Shown here: piece after piece, positions 55,866 through 64,000 of the stretch
Layout: every line of letters begins with the position of its first letter
Numbering within the stretch: the stretch's first letter is position 1
NCBI GenBank assembly: GCA_022826745.1
Contig: JAJDUI010000037.1
Coordinates: 124,001 to 188,000 of the forward strand
Direction of reading: 5' to 3'
Source: Thermoanaerobaculia bacterium
Lineage (GTDB): Bacteria > Acidobacteriota > Thermoanaerobaculia > Multivoradales > Multivoraceae
DNA: 64,000 bases
Translations under genes and position numbers: made by a program
The notes under the pieces: generated by a model
Seen by the model: only the letters and a program-made list of their open reading frames with translations
Databases searched by the model: none
What the model was told of the DNA's origin: nothing

Positions 55866-57641
55866 CTACGGTTCGGCGTACTCCAGCGCGAACACGAACA
55901 GGTTGTTCGCGAAGCCCGGCTTCAGTTCCGGCGTCAGCCGAAGGAAGCTCGAGGTGGTCGCCGAGATGCCGGTGCTGACCGCCACGTACTGCGTGCCATC
56001 GACCGCGTAGGTGATCGGGTAGCCGGTCACCGGTGCGCCCAGGTTCACCTCCCACAGCACCTCGCCGGTCTCCTGGCTGTACGCCTTGAACCGGCCGTTC
56101 GTGTCGCCGCCGAACAGTAGCCCGCCGCCGGTGGCGACCAGCGAGGTCGTCGAGGCGCGCTGCTCGTGCAGCCACACCGTCCTGCCGGTTTCGGCGGAGA
56201 TCGCGTAGACCGTGCCGAGGTTCTCCGTGCCGGGCGCGAGCTCGTGGCGGACGCTCAGGGCGTAGATCGTGTGGGACGCGCTCGGGTCCTTCGTCGTCAG
56301 CGTCGGCATGCACATGTTGCGCAGCGGGTAGTACAGGGTGTTCGTCTCCGGGCTGTAGGCGCCGGCTTCCCAGTCCTTGCCGCCGTGCATGTTCGGGCAG
56401 ATCAGCCGCTCTTCTTCCAGGGCGTTGAAGATGACTTCCGGGTTCTCGGTGGCCCTGCCGGTCTCGCCGTCGATGTTCTGGATCACGTTCTGGTAGACGG
56501 TCGGCCGCGCCCAGAGGAACTCGCCCGTCTCGCGGTCGATCGAGTAGACGAGCGCCGTCTTGCCGGGGATGCCGGTGATCACCTTGCGGACCTCGCCCGG
56601 TTCGATGTTCGGGTTGATCCACGGCACCTCGTCGGGATCCGGCGCGACCGCCGTCTCGACGACGAGGCGCTCGAACGGATGGTCCAGGTCCCAGTGGTCG
56701 TTCATGTGCTGGTAGTGCCAGACGATCTCGCCGCTGTCCGCGTCGAGCGCGAGGGTCGAGTTGTGGTACAGGTGCTTGTTGTCGACCCCGCCGAGCATGA
56801 ACTTGGGCGCCGGCGCGGTGACCGAGGTGCCGGCGAAGACCAGGTCGAGGTCCGCGTCGTAGCTCGGCGGCATCCAGGAACCGACGTGGGCCCGCTTCTC
56901 GAAGGGGACGTCACCCCAGGTTTCGTCGCCCGGTTCGCCGGGGGCGGGGATCGTGCGGCGCCGCCAGACTTCCTCGCCGGTCAGGGCGTCGTGCGCTGTG
57001 ATGACGCAGGCGTCGGGCCCGCCGCGCGGCGAGCAACTCCGGCCGGAGAACGCCTTGCCGTTGCCGATGATCGGCCCGGCGCCCTGGAGCGCGGGGTGGG
57101 TGCGGTAGTCGAGGACCATCGTCTCCCAGACCATCTTCCCGGTCCCGGCGTCGAGCGCGAAGAGGTGGTCGTCGACGCTGGTGTCGATGATCAGGTTCGC
57201 GTAAATCGCGATGTTCCGGTTGTTCTGGGACAGGAAGCCCCCGACGTAGTCCTTCGCGTCATCGGGGATCTTGCGGCGGTGCTCCCAGATCAGGTCGCCG
57301 GTCGCCGCGTCGAGCGCCTGGATCACGTCGTTTGGGTTCGGCATGTACATGACGCCCCGGTAGGCGAGGGGCGTGCCGGTCTGGCTGCCGTCGTTGAGCG
57401 ACCGCGTCCACACCATCCGCAGGTCGCCTACGTTCTCCGGCGTGATCTGGTCGAGCGGGCTGTAGCCCCAGCCGTTCGCGGTGCGTCGCCAGGACAGCCA
57501 GTCCCCGGGCGCCGGGTTCTCGAGCATCTCGTCGGTGACGGGGACGAAGGCGTCGCCGGACTGTGCGCTCGCGATCGCGACGCCCAGGATCTGAGTAGAG
57601 ACCGCCGCGGCGACGATCAGGTGTCCGTACCGCTTCTGCAT
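55866..57641 (-). CDS. PQQ-dependent dehydrogenase (quinoprotein)
   Basis: A 591-residue periplasmic protein. ATG 57641 gives the signal peptide GHLIVAAAVSTQILGVAIASA. An eight-bladed propeller is indicated by repeated segments such as ALDAATGDLIWEHRR, ALDADSGEIVWHYQHM, SIDRETGEFLWARP and AISAETGRTVWLHEQ, the tryptophan-docking pattern of quinoprotein alcohol or methanol dehydrogenases. Adjacent Cys residues of the methanol-dehydrogenase type are not seen. The substrate is unknown. It faces a cytochrome c lipoprotein gene that could carry its electrons. PQQ synthesis genes are not in the window. Copies B and C of the hairpin repeat flank the gene directly. Confidence 0.9.
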   Translation of the reverse strand: MQKRYGHLIVAAAVSTQILGVAIASAQSGDAFVPVTDEMLENPAPGDWLSWRRTANGWGYSPLDQITPENVGDLRMVWTRSLNDGSQTGTPLAYRGVMYMPNPNDVIQALDAATGDLIWEHRRKIPDDAKDYVGGFLSQNNRNIAIYANLIIDTSVDDHLFALDAGTGKMVWETMVLDYRTHPALQGAGPIIGNGKAFSGRSCSPRGGPDACVITAHDALTGEEVWRRRTIPAPGEPGDETWGDVPFEKRAHVGSWMPPSYDADLDLVFAGTSVTAPAPKFMLGGVDNKHLYHNSTLALDADSGEIVWHYQHMNDHWDLDHPFERLVVETAVAPDPDEVPWINPNIEPGEVRKVITGIPGKTALVYSIDRETGEFLWARPTVYQNVIQNIDGETGRATENPEVIFNALEEERLICPNMHGGKDWEAGAYSPETNTLYYPLRNMCMPTLTTKDPSASHTIYALSVRHELAPGTENLGTVYAISAETGRTVWLHEQRASTTSLVATGGGLLFGGDTNGRFKAYSQETGEVLWEVNLGAPVTGYPITYAVDGTQYVAVSTGISATTSSFLRLTPELKPGFANNLFVFALEYAEP

Positions 57642-57684
57642 CGGGAACCTCTCTTCTGTGTGACCGGAGCCGTAGAGTATTCCC

Positions 57685-57757
57685 CACTGGGTGCGCCGGC
57701 GCCCTCGCCGGCTGCCGCCGAAGGCGGCCAGAGACACGCGCCGGCCGGAGGCCGGCT
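57685..57757 (+). repeat. Dispersed hairpin repeat, copy C
   Basis: Contains CACTGGGTGCGCCGGCG, CCCTCGCCGGC, the hairpin GCCGCCGAAGGCGGC and a further hairpin GCCGGCCGGAGGCCGGC. It lies between the PQQ dehydrogenase start and the helicase gene, in the same orientation as copy B, so the dehydrogenase gene is bracketed by direct repeats about 1.9 kb apart. Confidence 0.78.
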
Positions 57758-57819
57758 CCGCCCTGATGCCGTTGGCCACTGTCGAGTCGCCCCTCACATA
57801 ACATTTGATAGGCCGCGCG

Positions 57820-57849
57820 TTCGACTTCACGGACACCCTGTAGTAGAAT
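57820..57849 (+). promoter_or_regulatory. Weak candidate promoter for a leaderless helicase mRNA
   Basis: TTCGAC and TAGAAT are separated by about 18 bases, and the GTG start of the helicase gene follows nine bases later with no clear Shine-Dalgarno site. Transcription from here would give an almost leaderless message. The match is modest. Confidence 0.25.
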
Positions 57850-57857
57850 GCCTCGCC

Positions 57858-60800
57858 GTGGCGACGTTCACTCTTCAGGAGGGAACCCAGGTCGAGATCG
57901 ATGCTGACGTGCGCCAGCTTCGGGGCAGGCTCGGGCTGACCCAGGAGCAGTTCGCCGATCGGCTGGGCGTCTCCACGATCACCGTCCACCGCTGGGAGTC
58001 CGGACAGTCGCGTCCTCGGCAGCTCGCGCTTGAGAAGCTGGCGCAACTCCATCAGGAGGCTGCGACAGCGGCGTCCGAAGCGCAGCCCATGCGCACCCTG
58101 CGCCCGACGCCGCGCGCTGGCATCGGCCTGGACTTCGCGGGCGATCCCGAGGCGGTGCTCGCGATGGCCGACGCGCTACGGCTGTCGTTCGGACGGCAGT
58201 TCAACCCGGCGTTCGCGATCGAGACTTCGCGAATTCATCCGTTGCTGCACCAGCGCTTCGCGGTCTACGAACGGATGCTGAAGCAGGATCCGCTCCGCTT
58301 TCTGCTGGCCGACGACGCCGGCGCCGGAAAGACGATCATGACCGGCCTCTACGTCCGCGAGATGATGTCGAGGGAGCGCCTGGACCGCGTGTTGATCGTG
58401 CCTCCCGCCGGCCTCGTCGGAAACTGGCGCCGGGAACTTTGGAACCTGTTTCGACTGGACTTCCGCATCGTCGCCGGTGCCGACGCGCAGACGGATAATC
58501 CGTTCCGCGGCGCCGGCGGCGACCGCGTGATCGTGTCGCTGGACACCCTGGCCGGCGAGAAGATGTTCGACGTTCTTCGGCGGGCCGGCCGCGGCTACGA
58601 CCTGGTCGTATTTGACGAGGCGCACAAGCTCAGCGTCCACGAGAGGGGAAACCGCATCGACAGGACCCGCCGCTACAAGCTCGCGGAAGCACTGGCAGTC
58701 GGTGCCGACCCAGGGAAGGGGTTCGGCGGCCTTGACTGGACGGCTCGGCACCTCCTGCTTCTGACCGCCACGCCGCACATGGGAAAGAGCCTCCCCTACG
58801 CATGGCTTTGGCGACTGCTTGACGCCAACGCCTTCGGTGCGGTGGAGGCGGTTCGCCGGGCTTCCCGGTCTGCACGCGATCGGCACTTCCTGCGTCGCAC
58901 GAAGGAGGAGATGACCGGCCTCGATGGTCGGCCGCTCTACCCGCCGCGAGAGTGCGACACCTTCGGCTACCGCCTGAGCGAAAGCGAGAGCGGCGAGCAG
59001 GACCTCTACGAACGGACCACGCGCTACCTCGACGAGTCCTACGGCCGCGCCCTGGACAACCAGCCCGCTGTCGAACTCGCCAAGACCGTGTTCCAGCGCC
59101 GGCTGGCCAGTTCAACCTGGGCCCTTCTCCGTTCTTTCGAACGGCGAGTCGAGAAGCTCACGCGGACGGCGGAAGCGATCGAGAACGGCGAACTCACCGC
59201 CGAGTTACTGCTGCAAAGACAGCGCCGGCTGAGCGAGCGGCACCGCCACGACTACTTCGACGAGGCGGCGGCGGACGACGATGTGGCCGCCGGTGGCTGG
59301 GCTGAGGGCAACGAGGCCTACGAGGACGCCGTCCTAGGCGCCGTCACCGTCGTAGGCGCGGAGGAGTTGCGGCGGGAGGCTGAGCAGGCCGAAGACCTGG
59401 CTGAGCAGGCGCGACGGCTGATCGCCTCCGGCACGGAAACCAAGTTCGAGCAGCTCCGCCAGGTGCTGGAGGATCCCGACTGGAAGGATGAGAAGTGGCT
59501 CATCTTCAGCGAACACCGGGATACCGTGGACTACTTGGTGCAGCGCCTGGAAGGGCTCGGCTACAGGGGCCACACCGCGCAGATCCACGGCGGCATGGAC
59601 TGGCGGGAGCGGGAGCGCCAGGTGGCGCACTTCCGACGGGCGAACGGTGCGCGCTACATGGTCGCCACGGATGCGGCCGGTGAGGGCATAAACCTGCAGT
59701 TCTGCCGGCTGATGGTCAACTACGACATTCCCTGGAACCCGGCGCGGCTGGAGCAGCGGATGGGCCGGATCCACCGTTACGGCCAGCGGTCCGAAGTCCG
59801 GATCTTCAATCTGGTCGCGGTCAGCACCCGCGAGGGCAGAGTGCTGCGGGTGCTGTTGGACAAACTGGAGGCGATTCGGGAGGAGCTGTCCTCGGACAAG
59901 GTCTTCGATGTGGTCGGCCGCCTGTTCGAGGGCGAGTCGCTGACCCGGTTCATGGCCCGCGCGACAAGCGACGAGGGCGAACGGCAGGCAGTCGAACGGG
60001 TCGAGCAGGCCCTTGATGCTTCCCAGGTGACGCGGATAGACGAGAGGGACGCGGACATCTACGGCGCGCCGGAGGCCGCGGTGACCGGCGAAGATCTGCG
60101 TCCCGAGGTGGAAAGGGAGCGCTACCTGCACCTGCTGCCCGCGCATGTCCGGAGGTTGGTGGAACGGGCGGCGCGCCTTATGGACCTCGGGATCCGTGGC
60201 GACCTGGAAGACCGCTTCGCGTTGACGCCTCGCCGATCCGGCGCTCTCGACCCGCTGCTACCGGCGCTCGACGCCTATCCGGCCGACGCGCGGGAGTGGT
60301 TGACGGTTCGCCGGCCGCAGGACGACGACACCGGCATCTGGCTCCACCCCGGAGAACCGATCTTTGACGCCCTTTGTTCGGAGATCCGTTCGCGTTACCG
60401 GGAGGACGCGCTGCGCGGTGCGATCTTCGTCGATTCCATGGCCCAGGAACCGTACCTCCTGCACCTTGCCGAGCTATGGGTCGAGCAGGAAGGCGCCGCC
60501 AATCGAACCGCCGGTCGCCGCGTCGTGGAGCGCCGTCTCGTCGCCTTGCGGCAGCGGGCCGACGAGCCGCCCGAGCAGTGTCCGGTGGAGAGAGTCCTGT
60601 TGCTGGCTCCGACCGGGCTCGCGCCGGGCATGGCGCCGCTGGCACCTCGGGCGCTCGACCTCCGCGCCCGGGCCGGCGGCTACGTCGGTGTCCTGCTCGA
60701 GGATCTAACGAAGAACCTGAGGAGGGAGCGGGAGGCGGACCTGCCCGAACTCCGGAAGCGCGTCGCCGTGGGCTTCGATCTCCGAGCTTCCGAACTTGCG

Positions 60801-61469
60801 TCGCTGCGCGCGAAGCTCGTGCGGAGCAGTCGAGACTCGGCCGACCGCAACGGCGAGGAACTGGAGGCCGTCAGGGCAGAACAGAAACGGTTGTCGACCG
60901 AACGCCAAGTCGCTTTCGAACGGATCGAAGCAGAGCCGCGACGGGTTCTTCCCGGCGGCCACCGTTTCCTGCTCCACGCACTCGTCGTTCGCCCGGAGGA
61001 TGCAGGGCCAGCCGCGAGCGCCGAACGCCTCGACGAGGGGGTGGAAGACCTCGCCGTCCGCATCGCTGCCGACCGGGAGCGCGCGCGAAACGCCACGGTT
61101 CAGGACGTCTCGAAGCCCGCTCTCGCCCGTGCCGCCGGCCTGCCGGACTGGCCTGGGTTCGACCTGCTCTCGACCCTCCCGGACGGCGAGCGGCGGTGCA
61201 TTGAAGTCAAGGGCCGGGCAAGGCGCGCCGGGGTGCCGATCCAGTCGAACGAATGGGCGCAGGCGTGCAAGCTGGGCGACCGGTACTGGCTATACGTCGT
61301 GCTCGACTGCGCCACTCCGGAGCCCGAGCTGTTGCGTGTTCGCGACCCGTTCCGGAAGCTACTCGCCAGCGAGCGAATGAGAGCCCAGTTTGATGTGCCG
61401 CTGGGGTCCTTGATTGAGGCGGCTGAAACACGAGAATCGAAACAGGAACGCCGGAGGGGACCGAACTGA
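57858..61469 (+). CDS. HTH-SNF2-type helicase-DUF3883 protein
   Basis: A 1203-residue protein, GTG start. Residues about 13-60 are an XRE-type helix-turn-helix (LTQEQFADRLGVSTITVHRW). A superfamily 2 helicase core follows: DDAGAGKT near 152, FDEAHKL near 252, TATPHMGKS, then HRDTVDYLVQRL, ATDAAGEGINLQ near 604 and RMGRIHRYGQ near 633, as in SNF2/RapA-like translocases. Residues about 1097-1175 match DUF3883 (CIEVKGRARRAG, with the nuclease-like EVK core). Helicase-DUF3883 proteins are frequent in phage-defence and restriction loci. HTH fused ahead of a helicase is unusual and suggests self-regulation or site recognition. The retropepsin start overlaps its stop (TGATG). Confidence 0.88.
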   Translation: MATFTLQEGTQVEIDADVRQLRGRLGLTQEQFADRLGVSTITVHRWESGQSRPRQLALEKLAQLHQEAATAASEAQPMRTLRPTPRAGIGLDFAGDPEAVLAMADALRLSFGRQFNPAFAIETSRIHPLLHQRFAVYERMLKQDPLRFLLADDAGAGKTIMTGLYVREMMSRERLDRVLIVPPAGLVGNWRRELWNLFRLDFRIVAGADAQTDNPFRGAGGDRVIVSLDTLAGEKMFDVLRRAGRGYDLVVFDEAHKLSVHERGNRIDRTRRYKLAEALAVGADPGKGFGGLDWTARHLLLLTATPHMGKSLPYAWLWRLLDANAFGAVEAVRRASRSARDRHFLRRTKEEMTGLDGRPLYPPRECDTFGYRLSESESGEQDLYERTTRYLDESYGRALDNQPAVELAKTVFQRRLASSTWALLRSFERRVEKLTRTAEAIENGELTAELLLQRQRRLSERHRHDYFDEAAADDDVAAGGWAEGNEAYEDAVLGAVTVVGAEELRREAEQAEDLAEQARRLIASGTETKFEQLRQVLEDPDWKDEKWLIFSEHRDTVDYLVQRLEGLGYRGHTAQIHGGMDWRERERQVAHFRRANGARYMVATDAAGEGINLQFCRLMVNYDIPWNPARLEQRMGRIHRYGQRSEVRIFNLVAVSTREGRVLRVLLDKLEAIREELSSDKVFDVVGRLFEGESLTRFMARATSDEGERQAVERVEQALDASQVTRIDERDADIYGAPEAAVTGEDLRPEVERERYLHLLPAHVRRLVERAARLMDLGIRGDLEDRFALTPRRSGALDPLLPALDAYPADAREWLTVRRPQDDDTGIWLHPGEPIFDALCSEIRSRYREDALRGAIFVDSMAQEPYLLHLAELWVEQEGAANRTAGRRVVERRLVALRQRADEPPEQCPVERVLLLAPTGLAPGMAPLAPRALDLRARAGGYVGVLLEDLTKNLRREREADLPELRKRVAVGFDLRASELASLRAKLVRSSRDSADRNGEELEAVRAEQKRLSTERQVAFERIEAEPRRVLPGGHRFLLHALVVRPEDAGPAASAERLDEGVEDLAVRIAADRERARNATVQDVSKPALARAAGLPDWPGFDLLSTLPDGERRCIEVKGRARRAGVPIQSNEWAQACKLGDRYWLYVVLDCATPEPELLRVRDPFRKLLASERMRAQFDVPLGSLIEAAETRESKQERRRGPN

Positions 61470-61894
61470 TGAGAAAGGAGCAAGTCACGATGGGACTCAC
61501 CCACGTTCAAGTTACCGTCCGCAATCCCGCCGACCCCGCCCGGAGTTGGGAAGGCACCTTCCTGGTCGACACCGGCGCGATCGACTCTCTCGTGCCGAGA
61601 GACCGCCTGAAACAGATCGGCCTGCGGCGCCGTGGTCATCGCACATACGAACTCGCCGACGGTAGAGAAACGGTAATGGACATAGCCGTCGCCGAGTTGG
61701 AGTTCATGGGGGAGGTAGTCGGCGCCACGATCGTGGTCGGCGAAGACGACACGGAGCCTCTGTTGGGCGTGACCGCGCTGGAGTCGCTCGGCATTGAGGT
61801 CGATCCGACGAATCAGCGGCTCAGGAAGTTGCCGTCGATTCGGCTGAAGCCTGCAACCCTGCTCACGGGTGATCCCGAGAGAAGTGCGTCGTGA
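61469..61894 (+). CDS. Retropepsin-like aspartyl protease (clan AA)
   Basis: A 141-residue single-lobe protein with the catalytic motif FLVDTGAIDSLVPR (Asp near residue 34) and a second hydrophobic block, LLGVTALESLGIEVD, typical of retropepsin-like proteases that act as dimers. Its ATG at 61469 overlaps the helicase stop and has GGAGGGGA eight bases upstream. ATG 61490, with AAGGAG nine bases upstream, is an equally good alternative. It has no membrane segment. It may cut the helicase or a partner, or be a regulator; this is inference from gene order only. Confidence 0.85.
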   Translation: MRKEQVTMGLTHVQVTVRNPADPARSWEGTFLVDTGAIDSLVPRDRLKQIGLRRRGHRTYELADGRETVMDIAVAELEFMGEVVGATIVVGEDDTEPLLGVTALESLGIEVDPTNQRLRKLPSIRLKPATLLTGDPERSAS

Positions 61895-62047
61895 GCCCGC
61901 TCCGCGTTCCTGCGCAGCGGTGGCTTGGCTCGCGAGTGACTCCGGCTTGGAACGGCGGCAATCCCCCCGGTGCTTGGCTAGCGCTGTCGTCCTTGCAGGT
62001 ACGTAGTGGCCGAGCCTCCAGCAGTTCTAGCTGATTGACAGGAGGAG

Positions 62048-63373
62048 ATGCCAGTGCGCTGGAAGTTGCTAGGCCCTGAGATCGGGTATGAGGACGGCTT
62101 CGAGGATACCGACCTCTTTGGCTACGCAGACCTTGGAACAAGGCTCGCGGACGTGATCGCGGGCCTTGAGGACGAGCCCGTTATCGTTCTGGACGGAGAC
62201 TGGGGTAGCGGCAAGACGACGTTCGCCCTCCAGTGGGCCGGTCTCCTAAGGCGCCGAGGCAACGCGGTTCTCTACTTCGATGCGTTCGCCTGCGATCACC
62301 AGGAGGATGCGCTGCTGGCGCTTGCCGAGGAGGTCTACTGCTTTGCGGAGAAGGAAGGCGTATCGCCGGACCACCTCAATGACTTCGCCGACAGGGTGTC
62401 AAAGGCAGTCAAAGCGAGTTCCGTTGCTGTGCTGGGCTCGCTCGGCGGGAAGTTCCTTGGCATCGACGACAAAGTGGCTGGAGAACTCGCAGCGATCTTG
62501 GCGGAAGAGCCGCGTCTAAAGGCCTGGATCAGAGATTCCGCGGCGCGCAAGCAGGCCGTGCAGGCGTTTCGCGGGGAGCTTCAGCGCATTGCATGTGCAA
62601 CGGTGGAGAAGGCCCGCGAGCGCGTCGAGTCGGGAGAGGGCGAGCCCGGGGCGAACGGCGAGGGAACGGAAGCTCCAGGAAGACTCGTTATCGTTGTTGA
62701 CGAGTTGGACCGTTGCAAGCCAGCTTTCGCCCTGAGTGTGCTGGAGCGCATCAAGCACGTAGTAGGCGTTCCCGGAGTCGTCTTCGTGCTCGTGGCTAGC
62801 TTGAAGGAACTTGGGAACTCCGTTCGGTCTGCGTACGGCGAGGTGGACGCCGAACGGTACCTGGAGAAGTTCTTCGACCTCGTGGTGCGGCTTCCAGATG
62901 CCTGGAGAGCAGGTAGCAGCGTGCCGAAGGCGCGCGTCTATGCCGCCTATCTGCAAGAGCAGGCGTTCTCGAAGTTCCCGGCGTCGAGTCTCGAGCGGCA
63001 CATGCGGGCGCTTGTACGACTCGCCGAGAAGGAGCAGATGTCACTGCGGACTATGGAGCATGTTGTTCGGAATGTCGCCGTCCTGGCTCTTGGTGGGCAC
63101 GGTGGGTGGAACAGCTGGGGAACGTTGTCTGTACCGGTGCTTGTTAGCGCCATCCGTGTCGTGTATCCGGGGATCTTCTCCAGGTTGAGGGCCGGAAGGC
63201 CTGAGGACCTAGAAGACGGAGACTGGGACAAAGTCATGGAGTTGGCGAAGGAAGTCATCTTTGGTGCGAACCAGGACGTCGAGCTAGCGGACGAGATACT
63301 GGACAAATCGAAGTTGAGGCCGTACCGCGGGTTGCCCGATGCAGCGAGGAAGCTCGATGCCTTTGAAGTGTGA
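62048..63373 (+). CDS. KAP-family P-loop NTPase
   Basis: A 441-residue protein. Walker A is GDWGSGKTTF near residue 51, and Walker B is LVIVVDELDRCKP near 213, the hallmark of KAP NTPases. The GGAGG site lies so close to ATG 62048 that GTG 62054, eight bases past it, may be the real start. No membrane insertion is obvious, unlike in many KAP proteins. Known bacterial KAP members include PifA, which excludes phage T7, and several are in defence loci. Codons use more A/T at third positions than the rest of the window, which suggests horizontal acquisition. It is followed by a small membrane zinc-site gene. Confidence 0.86.
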   Translation: MPVRWKLLGPEIGYEDGFEDTDLFGYADLGTRLADVIAGLEDEPVIVLDGDWGSGKTTFALQWAGLLRRRGNAVLYFDAFACDHQEDALLALAEEVYCFAEKEGVSPDHLNDFADRVSKAVKASSVAVLGSLGGKFLGIDDKVAGELAAILAEEPRLKAWIRDSAARKQAVQAFRGELQRIACATVEKARERVESGEGEPGANGEGTEAPGRLVIVVDELDRCKPAFALSVLERIKHVVGVPGVVFVLVASLKELGNSVRSAYGEVDAERYLEKFFDLVVRLPDAWRAGSSVPKARVYAAYLQEQAFSKFPASSLERHMRALVRLAEKEQMSLRTMEHVVRNVAVLALGGHGGWNSWGTLSVPVLVSAIRVVYPGIFSRLRAGRPEDLEDGDWDKVMELAKEVIFGANQDVELADEILDKSKLRPYRGLPDAARKLDAFEV

Positions 63374-63502
63374 CGTCCTGGCGCCGGGACTCAGTTGGGA
63401 TAGAGGTATGAGTACCTGGCCCAAGAACAGCAGAATCCGTGTCCGCTTCATGCCGCGTCGTCCACGAATCATCTTCGACTACCTGCAAGAATGGTCTGAG
63501 AG

Positions 63503-63895
63503 TTGTCTTTCTGGCAAGCGTTGATTCTCCTGCTCACGGCAATCGGTGGCGTTATAGCCATACGCTTCACAACGACCCTGGATCTCAACAAGTTCCTGGA
63601 GTACCGCCAAGAGCGACAAGTCGCGAAGATGCGTGCCGCCTGCCCTCACACCATACTCGTTGAAGTGCCCATCAATGGACACAGGGAATACCGGTGGAAG
63701 ACTCTCGCGGTCGACGTTGACGCGGGAGATGGAGTGGCGGTCAAGAAGATCACGGTATGCAGTCGCTGTGGCACTCAACTCCTCGGGGGACTCGCTCAGG
63801 CCAACGATGCGCGGCTCTACTTTGAGCGAGACCCCGATGCGTGGCTGAAGCAGGAGGCGTACTTTCTCAAAGTGGCGAGAAAGCTGATGCACTAG
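63503..63895 (+). CDS. Small membrane protein with zinc-binding-like cysteines
   Basis: A 130-residue protein with a TTG start (GAGAG just upstream). One N-terminal membrane helix (ALILLLTAIGGVIAIRF) is followed by a soluble domain with CPHTILVEV and VCSRCGTQL, a Cys-His and CxxC set that could hold zinc. The C-terminus is charged and helical. No family is recognised. It follows the KAP NTPase by 129 bases on the same strand and has similar base composition, so it may be its partner, such as a membrane anchor or effector. The start is uncertain because there is no ATG nearby. Confidence 0.65.
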   Translation: MSFWQALILLLTAIGGVIAIRFTTTLDLNKFLEYRQERQVAKMRAACPHTILVEVPINGHREYRWKTLAVDVDAGDGVAVKKITVCSRCGTQLLGGLAQANDARLYFERDPDAWLKQEAYFLKVARKLMH

Positions 63896-64000
63896 AGAGG
63901 CCCGCACCCGACCTGACTAGCCCGACCATCATTGCTATTCCCTGTGCGGAGGGGGACTAGTGTCTCTGGGCTTGGACCGCGCGGGACTCGGCTTGTCTCG

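Noticed and set aside
44297..57757. CRISPR array
   Set aside because: The repeated units are dispersed between genes, have no regular spacers and form REP-like hairpins instead.
56166..57857. N-terminal extension of the helicase
   Set aside because: It is antisense to the PQQ dehydrogenase gene. GTG 57858 starts directly before the HTH domain.
57858..63895. DISARM, Druantia or a type I restriction system
   Set aside because: No methyltransferase, DUF1998 helicase, PLD nuclease or specificity subunit is present in the window.

Overview
The window is a GC-rich, densely coded bacterial chromosome segment. I see no rRNA or tRNA gene, and no gap between genes exceeds about 220 bases. The gene mix suggests a free-living or host-associated aerobic heterotroph: a DUF1501/DUF1549-DUF1553 cytochrome pair, a DUF5916 barrel protein, DUF3604 proteins, PQQ dehydrogenase, P450, several sulfotransferases and GSTs, and enolase-superfamily sugar-acid enzymes. 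It resembles marine or sponge-associated Acidobacteriota, with Planctomycetes or Verrucomicrobia as alternatives. This is an inference from gene families, because no phylogenetic marker gene is present.

Layout. 1-2416: two tandem FG-GAP/VCBS repeat proteins, the first cut by the window edge. 2429-9522: exported proteins (DUF5916 barrel, PhoD-like phosphatase, a lipoprotein with a regulatory-like domain and a CxxCH motif). 9565-16125: a leftward run of small-molecule enzymes (SRPBCC, two SDRs, sulfotransferase, DUF1214, two GSTs). 16161-20797: an RND permease translationally coupled to a cytochrome P450. 20785-30874: a tightly packed leftward operon made of a DUF3604 protein, a UreH-like metal permease, a P1B-type ATPase fused to an SPFH domain, HflC-like and HflK-like proteins, a small NTF2-like protein and a sulfotransferase. 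30985-33122: a second DUF3604 lipoprotein and a tiny membrane protein. 33241-43349: a sugar-acid or hydroxy-acid catabolism region with three enolase-superfamily members, a cyclase-family lipoprotein, a 2-hydroxyacid dehydrogenase, an SDR, a nucleotidyltransferase and a sodium:solute symporter. 43391-49819: CHAD protein, kelch protein, GST, CPBP protease with a zinc-ribbon peptide, and a second sulfotransferase/DUF1214 pair. 49824-57641: the DUF1501 and PSCyt1/DUF1549/DUF1553 pair, DUF924, a cytochrome c lipoprotein and a PQQ dehydrogenase. 57858-63895: a probable defence island with an HTH-SNF2 helicase-DUF3883 protein, a retropepsin-like protease, a KAP P-loop NTPase and a small membrane zinc-site protein. 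The last two genes look less GC-rich than the rest.

The two most unusual loci are the His-rich metal ATPase/SPFH operon (20785-28028) and the helicase/protease/KAP island at the right end. A dispersed hairpin repeat with the core CACTGGGTGCGCCGGCG occurs five times (one copy with a mismatch). Two direct copies bracket the PQQ dehydrogenase gene, and one copy encodes the C-terminal tail of an SDR.

Start codons were chosen by eye from signal peptides, Shine-Dalgarno matches and gene overlaps. Family assignments rest on motifs I can read, not on database searches.
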